Of a stretch of 64,000 bases of DNA, positions 26,947 through 38,316 are shown one piece after another. How positions within the stretch are numbered: position 1 is the first letter of the stretch; every line of letters begins with the position of its first letter. Source of the stretch: Arabidopsis thaliana (Eukaryota; Streptophyta; Magnoliopsida; Brassicales; Brassicaceae); the NCBI RefSeq assembly GCF_000001735.4, contig NC_003070.9, positions 20,259,971-20,323,970 on the forward strand, given 5' to 3'. Position numbers and translations under genes: made by a program. The notes beneath the pieces are model-generated. The model did no database searches, was not told where the DNA came from, and saw only the letters and a program-made list of their open reading frames with translations.

Positions 26947-29900
26947 ATGATTTTGATGATAACAGCTCCCGTTTGTCCTCCTCACCTTCTCCTACGCCAT
27001 TCTTCTTTGCTTCGCCATGAATCATCGATCGGAAACTTTCATCGGAAGAAAAATCCACGTTTCAGAACCGTATCATGTTCTTCTTTGTTGCCGCAACCGT
27101 CGGTTCGTCCGGATAAGGCATCGGAGTTGAAGACTCTGTGGAAGAAATTCTACAAAGTCGCGTCGCCTTATTGGTTTTCCGAGGACAAAGACCAAGCCAG
27201 GCTTCGTCTCGCCGCCGTCTTCGCCCTTACTCTCGCCACCACCGGCATTAGCGTCGGCTTCAATTTCCTCGGCCGTGATTTCTACAATTCTCTCGCCAGT
27301 ACGAATTCTTCAACTCTCTCTCTCATTTCTCACTTTTCAAAAACAACTTGCTCTGTTGATCCTCTTTTCTCTGTGTTCAATAGACAAAGACCAAGAGCAA
27401 TTCACCAAGCAGTTGTTCTATTACCTCTGTGCTTTCGCCGGCGGCATTCCGGTGAGTTTTCCTCACGCTCCTCCCTCTGTATCCAATCTCAATGAATGAT
27501 GTTGTTCACTTTCCCTGGATTTTGCAGTTCTTTGTGCTACGAGATTATACAAAAGAGACTTTATCACTGAGATGGAGATCATGGATGACCAAATATTACC
27601 TGCAGCGCTATCTCAAAGATCAAACCTTTTACAAGATCCAGTCTCAGTCTATCATCGACAATCCTGATCAGCGCCTTGTTGACGATTTGAGTTCCTTCAC
27701 TGGAACTGCCTTGTCTTTCTCTTTGACGCTTGTTAATGCCACCATTGATCTCATCTCTTTTAGCAACATCCTCTTCACCATTTATCCTCCTCTCTTTCTC
27801 GTTCTCTTGCTCTACTCCTTTGGCGGTACAGCCATCAGTGTCTTTCTTGGCAAGGTACAACAATGCCTCGTTAAGCAGTGTGATTGTCTCTATTCTGTTC
27901 CGCTTCAGATTTTGGCTTTGTTGCATTAACATTCCCTCTTGTGTTCAGGGACTAGTGAATCTCAACTTTCTACAAGAGAAGAAAGAGGCTGACTTTCGTT
28001 ACAGCCTTGTACGAGTGAGGGAAAATGCTGAATCTATTGCTTTCTATGGAGGCGAACAGAATGAAATGCAGCTTCTGCTTCAGCGTTTCAGAAGCGCTTT
28101 TGATAATTTAACTGTAAAATTTCTCGAGCTTTCTTATCCATTTATATATATATCTATAGATTGCACAATAAATTACATTCAATTTTTTCACCTGCAGGAA
28201 TTGCTGATAGCATCTAGAAACCTAGAATTCTTCACCGATGGATATCGCTACCTCATTCAGATTCTTCCAGTTGCTGTTGTTGCCCCAATGTATTTCTCCG
28301 GGAAGATTGAGTTTGGTGTCATTAACCAGTCAGTGTCTGCATTCAATCATATCCTAGGAGACTTCTCGCTCGTTGTCTATCAGTTTCAAGCTATCAGCTC
28401 TTTTTCTGCTGTCATTGATCGACTAGGTAGATTAATTATGTATTCTGCACTCTCTTTTAATGTTCTATATATATACTACTTGTTGCTTACAGATCACACA
28501 AGACCTTAGATCAATACCGAACAACATTAGACGCAGAATATGCACATCACCATAATTTCTGTTACCTGATGGTGAGAAATAGATATTTTAGTAGTAGGGT
28601 TTTGTTTAGAATATCGAAGAGTAGAAGTTGCAGTGTGTCGCTGTAGTTAGTTATTTTCTTGTGTTATAACAGTATAGAGTGTGGTGTATAGTAGGATTTT
28701 GATAAGAATATATAGATAATAGTTAGACTGTATAGTAGTAAGATTTTGTTTATAATATCTAAGAGTGAATACCCGGAAAAAAATGCGGGTGTAACCGTTG
28801 AGAGTGTGATGGGCAGACAAAAAGATCGAGTCAGCTGTTCACTTTCCTGCTTAAAATTGGGTCTAAATTATGTCTTATGTACAACATATTCACAAAGTTT
28901 CATTGTTTCTGCAAATCAACTTCTACGGCTAAATGAAAAACTGCATTTGCTGTAGGTTGGGATTCTCCTTTTACGCATCTAACAATATCAAGACTTCTTC
29001 CAACACAGGTGAATTTGATGATCTTTTGGATAACAACATCTTCAGAGATCCATCTGACACTGTGGACGAGATTGAGCTGACATATCAGAGTGAGATGAAC
29101 TCTTCACTGCTGGACACCAATGGTTCAATCAAGTCCCAACCGAACCAAAAGCGTCTGGAGATCGAGGAGCTTACTCTTCAGACACCAACAAACGGAACCA
29201 CATTGGTTCACAACTTATCTGCAGATGTATATGACAAGGATCACCTACTGGTTAGTTCACTTTGACTACTTGTGTTTAAAGCATGTGACTGGTAGATTGG
29301 AAGTTACTTAAAAATGCCATTTAACAGATAATGGGTCCTAGTGGGAGTGGAAAAACTTCGCTGCTAAGAGCAATGGCTGGTCTTTGGAGGTCAGGGAAAG
29401 GAAAAATCACGTTCTACCTCGATCCTGAGGTAGATTTTACACAGGAGAAATCTGATACTCAGGAAAATTCAGGGAAAAGAGGAGACGTATTGTTCCTTCC
29501 ACAAAGGCCTTATATGGTTCTGGGATCTTTGCGTCAGCAATTGCTTTATCCTACCTGGAGTGCAACTGTGGAGGAGACGACACCTGGTGGCAGTAATATT
29601 GACGGTACTCAGTTTAAATTTGTGTCTAGTAACAACCATTTCTTTCAACTCCATTTAAGTTTATGCAAGCAGATTATAGAACCCAAAAGCAAATCGACTG
29701 AAGAAAAAATGCGTTGATTTTGTTAGGTTCACCACCTCTGCTGATTAGAGAGGACGGAAATGAAAAGCCGACAACAGATGATCTGATGCGGACTCTAGAG
29801 AAGGTTTGTCTTGGACATATAGCGGATCGCTTTGGTGGTCTTGATTCGATACACGAGTGGTCCAGTGTTCTCTCACTTGGTGAGCAGCAGCGCCTTGCCT

Positions 29901-30275
29901 TTGCACGGTTATTGCTGTCTCAGCCAAAGCTGGCGCTCCTGGATGAATCCACCAGTGCGTTGGATGAAGCTAATGAGGTACTTGTTGGTTCTCCTCTCAT
30001 CTATCATTTAGAATAATATCATGTACATGTAGCGTTGAGCCATTAAAATTCCTCTTGATGCCCAGGCGTTCCTGTACCAGCAAATCCAGTCGGCTGGCAT
30101 TACATATATAAGCATTGGCCACCGCCGGACTTTAACGAAATTCCATAACAAGATCTTACAAATCTCAACGGCAGACCCGAAGAGCAATGAACGTAACTGG
30201 CGAATAGAGGACGTGGATGCCCAAGATTCTTTGTACGGTAGATTGAATCAAAAGGAGGTGCCAAGTGAAAGCTGA
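26947..30275 (+). CDS. ABCD2: Half-size ABC transporter, subfamily D, probably plastidial
   Basis: Nine exons (26947-27298, 27384-27451, 27528-27854, 27949-28113, 28198-28426, 29009-29250, 29328-29604, 29727-29977, 30066-30275) give 706 residues. The Arg/Ser-rich N-terminus (about 60 residues) looks like a plastid transit peptide. The membrane domain of the peroxisomal-ABC type includes the EAA-like segment RVRENAESIAFYGGE. The nucleotide-binding domain has Walker A GPSGSGKTS, Q-loop FLPQRPYMVLGSLRQQLLYP, signature LSLGEQQRLAFARLLL, Walker B LALLDESTSALD and H-loop SIGHR. Half transporters work as dimers. Intron 5 is unusually long at 582 bases. From memory this is At1g54350 (ABCD2). The substrate is unknown. 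An upstream in-frame region without ATG precedes the chosen start. Confidence 0.92.
28590..28770. repeat. Degenerate direct repeats inside ABCD2 intron 5
   Basis: A block near 28590 (AGTAGTAGGGTTTTGTTTAG and on to about 28626) recurs at 28734 with a few mismatches. A shorter related piece (TATAGTAGGATTTTG) lies between them at about 28686. The intron is several times longer than its neighbours, so these may be remains of an insertion. Confidence 0.6.
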
Positions 30276-30513
30276 TCAAAACCTGATTGATTACATAAGA
30301 GACAGAAGCAGCAGGTAAATCTGCAAACGGGTGTCATGAAACATATAAGAAACATGTTTGGTGTCCATTTTGTATATAATCTACCAGACTTGACGTTGAC
30401 TGAAGATGCAAGTAAATAGAGAGATTGATACAGATACGAGTGCAACGAAGTTCTGATTAAAAATAACACGCGAGATGAGCTAAAAATTCAAAACCGGCTG
30501 AGTATTTATCATA

Positions 30514-30540
30514 AGCCCAATAAATCTAACGATGGGCCCA
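30514..30540 (+). promoter_or_regulatory. TAF6b promoter site II motifs
   Basis: AGCCCA (30514-30519) and palindromic TGGGCCCA (30533-30540) sit about 90 to 115 bases before the TAF6b ATG and just downstream of the ABCD2 3' end. Confidence 0.55.
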
Positions 30541-30629
30541 TTTGAGAAAGCCTGATAGAGTGAGAAAATGTAACACGACTGACTCGACTCAGTCGCTCAA
30601 AGTCGAAAAAGAAAGAAGGCGCAAGGAGG

Positions 30630-33190
30630 ATGGTGACGAAAGAATCCATTGAAGTGATAGCTCAGAGCATTGGACTCTCCACTCTTTCTCCGGACGTCTC
30701 AGCCGCTCTTGCTCCCGATGTCGAGTATCGCGTCCGAGAGGTCATGCAGGTATATCATCAACTTCAACTTTACTTTTGCCCTCTAATCTCCTCTTTAACT
30801 TGTCGTCGCAATCTCCAGGAAGCTATCAAATGCATGCGTCATGCTCGACGCACCACTTTAATGGCTCATGATGTCGATTCTGCTCTTCATTTCAGGAATT
30901 TGGAGGTTTCCTCTTCCTCTCTTCTTCTTTTATTTCATACCGTTGACCCTGATTTTGACTTTTTTTTGTATAGCCTACCTCTGGCTCCAAAAGTATGCGG
31001 TTCAAGAGAGCTCCTGAGAACAGAGATCTATACTTCTTCGATGACAAAGATGTCGAGCTCAAGAATGTAAGCTTCATTGATTGGCCATGAATGAAGAAGA
31101 TGGTGAAATGTTGTTTATTGTTATTAAGCTTCCCTTCATGGTCTCTTGTGCAGGTTATCGAAGCTCCTCTACCAAATGCACCTCCTGATGCATCTGTTTT
31201 CTCATTGGTTGGCAATTGATGGTATTCAACCTTCCATTCCACAGAATTCTCCTCTCCAAGGTATTTCTTTTGTCTTCTTTTGCATCACCTACTACTTCTC
31301 CTTCTAATCCCTCTTCCATGACAATTTGTAGCCATATCTGACCTTAAACGATCGGAATATAAGGACGATGGCTTGGCTGCTAGACAGGTGCTTTCTAAGG
31401 ACCTTCAGGTTATTTTACTCCCTTCTTTTTTTGGGTCTTTACCTCGCTCTTTGAATGCTATATAATCCTTGCTTGCTCTCGATGCAGATTTACTTTGACA
31501 AAGTCACGGAGTGGGCTTTGACTCAATCTGGCTCCACCCTCTTTAGACAAGCACTCGCCAGCTTGGAAATTGATCCTGGACTCCACCCATTAGTTCCCTT
31601 TTTCACTTCTTTCATCGCTGAAGAGGTTTGTCTTTGTAATCCAACACTTCTAGTCTTGACTTTTATTCTAACTTGACCACATTTTCACTACTTTTTTTGT
31701 GCTTGCAATTTCTCCAGATTGTCAAAAACATGGATAATTATCCAATCTTGTTGGCTTTGATGCGTCTTGCTAGAAGCCTCCTTCATAACCCTCATGTACA
31801 TATTGAGCCATATGTAAGTTTTGTGCGCACACTTTTTTTTTGTTTTTTTTTGTTTCTCTTCTCCCTTCTCCTCCTTCTGTTGACTTTTAACTTGTTGTAT
31901 TCTGTTCAGCTGCATCAGTTGATGCCGTCTATTATCACTTGCCTTATTGCCAAGCGCTTAGGAAGAAGGTCATCTGATAATCACTGGGACTTGAGAAACT
32001 TCACTGCCAGCACAGTTGCTTCAACGTGCAAAAGGTTAATGTTACATTCTTGCTTTGTGATTTCATGCATCTTATACAACCATATAACTTGCAATCACAT
32101 TAGTGAACTTTTTACAGGTTTGGACACGTTTATCACAATTTGTTGCCACGTGTCACAAGATCACTGCTTCATACCTTTTTGGACCCAACCAAGGCACTCC
32201 CACAACACTATGGGGCAATTCAAGGGATGGTAGCCCTTGGGCTTAATATGGTACTTCCTCTTGATGCTTCTTGATTATCATAACGAAGAGTAGCACTTTA
32301 GGTTGTGCGTCTAGAATTTTTACATAAGAAAGCATAAGTTTAAAACTAATAGTAGCATGATCCGACATCCTCGATAAAGTTATTAAACCTGCAATTGAAC
32401 CTTAAGATATATATCCTTTGGTCGTCCGTAAGTATTTTCTTGCTTTATACCTTTGTCTAGGTTCGCTTTCTTGTTCTCCCAAACCTAGGGCCGTATTTGC
32501 TGCTTCTTTTACCTGAAATGGGACTTGAGAAGCAGAAGGAAGAAGCTAAGAGGCATGGGGCTTGGCTTGTTTATGGAGCGTTGATGGTGAGTATGCTTTC
32601 TAGTTTGATACAGAAATTAGAAAACTTGTTTGCTTTCAATCTCGTGTTGCAAAACAGGCAGGAGAGCATATAAACTTTAACTTTCCATAGGTGGCAGCTG
32701 GTCGATGCCTATATGAACGGCTTAAAACATCTGAGACACTGCTGTCTCCTCCAACTAGCTCTGTCTGGAAGACAAATGGAAAGCTCACCAGCCCCAGGCA
32801 AAGTATAAAATCTGGTCTCATTCTTTTTTTTTCTTTTGGCGTTCTAAACACGGAGATACGCGTTCTTAAATAATTTTTTTCTTCGGCCAAGGTAAACGCA
32901 AAGCAAGCAGTGACAACTTAACTCATCAACCACCACTGAAGAAGATAGCAGTAGGGGGAATTATACAAATGAGCTCCACACAAATGCAGATGCGCGGAAC
33001 CACAACAGTCCCTCAACAGTCCCACACAGATGCAGATGCACGGCACCACAATAGTCCCTCAACAATTGCTCCGAAGACTTCAGCTGCTGCAGGCACTGAC
33101 GTCGACAACTATCTCTTTCCTCTTTTTGAGTATTTTGGTGAGAGCATGCTTATGTTCACCCCCACACATGAGCTCAGTTTCTTCTTGTAA
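30630..33190 (+). CDS. TAF6B: TBP-associated factor TAF6b, with an apparent frameshift in exon 4
   Basis: TAF6 is a histone-fold subunit of TFIID, pairing with TAF9. Twelve exons run from MVTKESIEVIAQSIGLS to a stop at 33188-33190. The histone fold occupies residues 1 to about 70, up to ALHFRNLEP. The TAF6 C-terminal HEAT-type domain follows (DGLAARQVLSKDLQIYFDKVTEWAL, FIAEEIVKNMDNYPILLALMRLARSL, NHWDLRNFTASTVASTC, ALPQHYGAIQGMVALGL). Exon 4 (31154-31260) is 107 bases long, where the frames of exons 3 and 5 require 106. The upstream frame (IEAPLPNAPPDAS) ends at TGA about 31218-31220, while the conserved HWLAIDGIQPSIPQ lies one frame away. One surplus T in the TTTT at about 31197-31200 explains it. 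All other exons join in frame. Recalled as At1g54360, reported to have several splice forms. Confidence 0.85.
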
Positions 33191-33382
33191 TAGATTATTG
33201 ACATGGTAATTGTATGTACCACAATAAATACATCTATATAATATTTCGAAATGTCTTGGAAATCGTCAACTTTATAGTGGGCATTTTGCGAGAGGTAAAA
33301 TCAACCAGTGTTAATCTTACATAGACATATGTGTACTCTAATTATAGCTTGGCCTGGACCACAAATACACATCTTTTCCATG

Positions 33383-36300
33383 CTACTCCCCATCTCCATC
33401 TCCATCTCCACTATTAGTTGTGAAGAACGGAGTCAGAAAGTTTTTGTCCAACGCGGTGAATGATGTAGTGCTGCAAAGTTTTGTCAAGTGAGTCCCAAAA
33501 AATTGCAAATATCGCTTTTTACTCAGGAAAACATACTAAGCCATTCTCTTATTCTTACGTTTTGTGAAACTCCTTCAGCTTCATCTTGAACCTGCTTCCT
33601 GATGATGATGTATCCTCGTCAGATGAAGCTCCAATGCTAAAAGGAGGAGGGACATACTGATGATCGCTCTCTTCAAAGCCCTAACCACGTATCTGGGAGC
33701 GTTAGAAAAAGTACATACACAACTTTACTTCAAAGATATTAGAGTAGATCGTCGAGAGTTTACTTCAGACATGGAGTCATCAAGATCGTCACCTACAACT
33801 TCCAAAGCTTCCAACATTTTACCTGTCGAACCTCCTATTAGTAAAACCTGAAATATTACTGCAATGGATAAGAAACGCAGCCTATGTATTATTCTCCAAC
33901 TCTCGCTGATTCTTATGTATACTACCACTGGAAATAACATAGATGCTTTTCATGGAGAGAATACGAAAGTTACCGTGACAACAACAATAGTTGTGGTTGC
34001 AGTAAAGATGATTTGGCCGTGACCCTCTGGTAGATCATGAAGTGATTGAAGTGCAAGTGCAAATGCCATTGCCCCTCGAAGTCCTATCGATGTGCCAATA
34101 TGTGTACAAGTTTTAATAGTTTGTAGATATAAAAATGGGCATCAGGAGACAAGAACAAAAGCTATTAGCTCAACTCACCACTATACCAAAGGGCTTTTTG
34201 GTGCTTCATAGGTATCTTCTGGTTCTCCTGTCTAAATAGGTTGACCAAATATGCACACCCAAATACATTGACAGCCCTGCGTGAGAAAAGCATTGCAGAA
34301 CATATAGGTAAATCCGAATCGAAAACCATGGTGATAATGAAGCGATCAGCCAGGATAAAAAAGCATTTAGTCACCTAGCCACGCCAATAAACAACTGATG
34401 TCAGTCATGAAACGCAGAAGCAAAAGGTAAAGTCAAGGATTTACAACACTGACTAACACTGCATACAATCACTGACGATCAGTAAATGAGGATACAATAG
34501 AGAAAAGGATAAACCCAACATGGGACCAGCTATGCTGCTCCATGGCAATATCAAATCCCATGTAAATGAACCTAGAAAAGCATTAAACAAATCAATATCA
34601 ATCTAATAGAACTTTAAGCGTAGAAATTGTTATCCAACAATGGATGTTATTGCTCTGGACTCACGTGAAAGTTTCTGCTAGCGAAGATATCAAGTGAAAA
34701 AAAGAAGATACGAAACTCTGTGAAGCTTCTGAGAGATTTGAGAAAGTGTAGCGCTTCATAACCTACAGTAGCACTATATTAGGCAGCCTAAATATGTCTT
34801 TCCAAGATATTAACATCAACTAAGATGTAAAAGCTACAATGACTCGGCGATTACAATTCCTGTGAAGAGTATAGAAACAATGCCGGAGAGACCAACACCT
34901 TCTGCAAGCATGTATCTTACAGAATAACCAGAATACATTAGGGGGAAGAAGTGTTGTCATAAATACGAAGAGACAGGAGGAGAGTTGTTTTGTCTACTTA
35001 CGAAAAATACGGGAAAAGTACAAAGAGACAACACTCCAAGTTCTGAAGACTGAGGTAGAGAAAAGAGAAAACAGAGACATTACATTTACAATATGTTCAG
35101 AGAGTATTAACAATGTAAATACAACAGTATAGAAAGAGTTAAGAAAAGATATGGCACTTACTTCTCGGTGTCCAATCCTGCATACTTAAAGAGGTGTTCT
35201 GAGTTAAGATTTTACAATACATTTTTGGCCATGTGACATCTAATAAGAAAAATAGAGGATTCGAGGAAGGATATTAAAGCTGAAGTGAATCCAACCCCAA
35301 CCCCTGCAGAATAATATTAAGACTGTTAGTATGTTTAAGCAATATATGAAGTCGATGAAGGAATCGGTTAGAAGCTATTGGCAGAACTATTTATTCTGGG
35401 AGAAAAGAAAACGAAGAAAATAACAGGTCTTATATATATAGAAAAAAATCAGGTCTTATATATGTAGATGTATATGTGACTGTGAAGGACTTTAAAAGAA
35501 AAAGATTCCCTGATTCAAAGGGTAACTAATACGACCGTTTCAGTTCAAGTTAATTATTGCTTATTTTGGTTCTATGAATCTTCACAAAGAAACCTAGTCG
35601 ACTAGTCTTTTGTTCATTGTTTAGATAATAGTGCGTCTAGTTTGGTAGGAGGGACTTTGATGAGACTAATATTGTTATAAAAACTGTGATGAAGGATCAA
35701 GAAGGAATAAGAGCAAACAGACCTGCAGACATTGAGCCAGCAAAAGTCTCAAAAAACCTGATCACCACCATGAAAAAATGTTCCCCAGACGAGGACTGGC
35801 GGTTTACTAAGGACATTGTTCTGCATCGAAAGTTTTTATATTGTACTTTAATACTTTGCTTAAAAGGTATCTAAAAGGAAAAGAATCATGTGATATACAG
35901 ACCTGTACAATGATATTGCCATCTACGAGGCGCACCACATACACGAAAACCCATTTGATGGAGTTAGTGAGTGTTGTGGTTTTTCGTTTGCATATATACT
36001 TAAAAGGAAGAGCCCAATATCGCAGCAGATAATAAAAACTCACAGCATCATTCAGAACTGATTCTCCAAAGACCAAAGCATACAGGTTAACATCGGTGCC
36101 CACATCCTGCCATCAAATAAATGTTCATCACAATGCAAGGCATCATTTTAGGGAAAATACATGCGAATACTTGTATCCTGTGGAAACTGATAGTAAAAGG
36201 AAAAGCAGAAGCACCTGGAATATAGAGAGTACAGTGACAGGGTCCGTAGCTGATATAAGTGCACCAAACATAAGACACTCAACAAAGGGAAGTTTATACA

Positions 36301-37159
36301 TGAGATACATAGAGCCGCCAAGATAACTGCAAAAAAGGCGGGAAAAACAGATAAGGTAGAAGCAAAACAAAGAAGCTAAGAAAGAAGAGGGTGATGATCC
36401 CTACACCAGACCACCAGTAACAACTGAAGCGACAAAAGTTCCGATGATAGCAAAGGTAACAATGGCTCCAAAGTTAGAAAAGAATGGTTTCTGCATCCAT
36501 ACAAAAATGATCTTAGCTACTGTTCAAGTCAGCTATTGTGGAAGAAAGAAAGATAAGCACTTACAGGTTGAAGACTGAAACCTGACTGGGTTCAAACAAA
36601 TGAATGATGTCAAGGAAAATGACATCCATTATACATAGCATAGCAGCAGCGAATTTGAAGGATGAAATGCAGATATTGAAGCAAAGGATATAATATGATG
36701 GGAGGCAACAAAAACAAGAAGAAGAACTCTTCGTGGAAATTAAACCACGTCCTGATACAGAGTAGAAAGAACAAACCAGTGAGCGAGGAAACGATAAAAG
36801 GGAAAACTCAGGGATACTTGGAGGAGGGCAAAACCTAATGCTAGTCTCAGTATCGGAGATATTAGCAAGTATACCGACGATTAAACCTGAAAATTACGAC
36901 GGAAGAAGAAGCTAGGGATAAGAGAAATCAAAGAGAGAGAGAGCAAAAGCCAAAGGAAGAGAGAAAGGATTATACCAATGAGAAGCGAACCGCTGGCTTC
37001 AGGAAGATAGTGGAATCGATGACGGCGGAGGACATGGCCGAGAACGAAGGAAAGCACGAGCATCATAATCTGAAGCAGTATACCAACGCCGGCCGCTTGC
37101 TGCTGCTTAACCTGGCCCTGAGGGTCGTGCTCCACCGGAGAAATCATCACTTCCTCCAT
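33383..37159 (-). CDS. NHX5: Endosomal Na+(K+)/H+ antiporter
   Basis: NHX5-type exchangers set pH and K+ in the Golgi, TGN and prevacuolar compartments. I read 21 exons from [12 protein letters not shown] (37159) to DGDGDGE-stop (33383-33385). Membrane segments follow the CPA1 pattern: [15 protein letters not shown] (the amiloride-binding-type LLPPI), [16 protein letters not shown], the ion-binding FGESVLNDA, and [12 protein letters not shown] near the end of the transport domain. The C-terminal tail is acidic with Gly-Asp repeats. Two introns (36590-36691 and 35194-35274) begin ATATCCTT and end AC, the U12 AT-AC class. Two exons (35903-35922 and 34375-34394) are only 20 bases. From memory this is At1g54370. 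It is convergent with TAF6b. Confidence 0.94.
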
Positions 37160-38316
37160 TCAGATTTGAGATTGGACCACCCAACGACCTTGAGAGTTGA
37201 GACTTTGGGGAACAAGAGTCAAACCGCAAATACGCCGTCGTTTTATCGTCACCATGTCTCTCTGTGTGTTTAAGAGGATTTTTGAGTTTTTACTGGTACA
37301 CGGATATGAATCACAGGACAACCAACATACAATGTAACATCTTGAAATCAATAGACGAGAGTGAAACCAATGTCCACCAAACTGAGCATTATACAACATT
37401 ATTAGACCAGTAGATAATAACATAATCACAGTTAATTTTTCTTATAAGCAATAGCTTAAATAATGCATAGGTTCTTCAGGCCGGCTGCAGTATGTAGTAA
37501 GATTATCTACTTATTGGTCTGAATGCGTTAAACTAAATTAATCTAATAATTACATGTCTTTTAAGTACTAGTATTTTCTTGGATGAGTAATTCAAACTGC
37601 TATTTTTTCTGTCATCAGTAATTCAAATTGGTTATCATCTAAATTATAAAACAAAATATTTCTGTTATGATAAAATATGATTATCTATTAAATTATTAAT
37701 AATTAAGATAGAACTAACATACTCGTACAAACTAATTCTGTAACCAAAAATATTAAAATTCGCAAATATTATTTGAAACATCTGTTTATAAAAGTAATTT
37801 CATATTACCATGTCAAAAACAAAAAGAACATTGTTTTGGGAACTGCAAAATTACATATGTTTCGAAGTATATTACATATGTATTACATGTTTTTCTTTAT
37901 TCTTTTTTTCTTTGTAACAATAATATCAAAGATTGCATCCAAACGTAGTATCTGACTACTATTTGGTGCAATATCCAAACGAAGAAGAAACAAAGAGCAC
38001 TTAAACTGAATTGTAACAAATTGAAACCACTACAGCAACGTAGTTCTTGTAATTTCCTTCAACAATGACAATGATAGAACTCGGTATGATAAGAAGACTC
38101 TATCTAGCCGATCCACGGAAGTTGTGAAGATCTCAATAACCTCAACAAGATCCCAAAAAAAAAGAGCTTACTTCGCACAAATACGATGATTCCGAACATC
38201 ACAGATGACATAACAAAGGGGACACTACAAAAAATGGCATTAAAGCTCATGTAAGATTCAAAAGCACATATGAGAGAAAAGTAAGGGCATGTCATGTCCA
38301 CTCTCTTCTTCACTTA
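37160..38316. other. NHX5 promoter and GEMIN2 3' region
   Basis: AT-rich spacer of about 1.15 kb, with several ATTAATAATTAAG-like stretches around 37500-37750 and no convincing gene. Both flanking genes are on the minus strand, so this is the NHX5 upstream region and the GEMIN2 3' UTR. Confidence 0.5.

Noticed and set aside
34395-34495. A third possible U12 intron in NHX5, beginning GTATCCTC
   Set aside because: The donor resembles a GT-AG U12 site, but the only TCCTTGAC-like branch sequence is far upstream of the acceptor, so an ordinary intron is equally likely.
37010-37273. 87-residue plus-strand frame over NHX5 exon 1
   Set aside because: It is antisense to the conserved NHX5 N-terminus and leader, with no recognisable domain.
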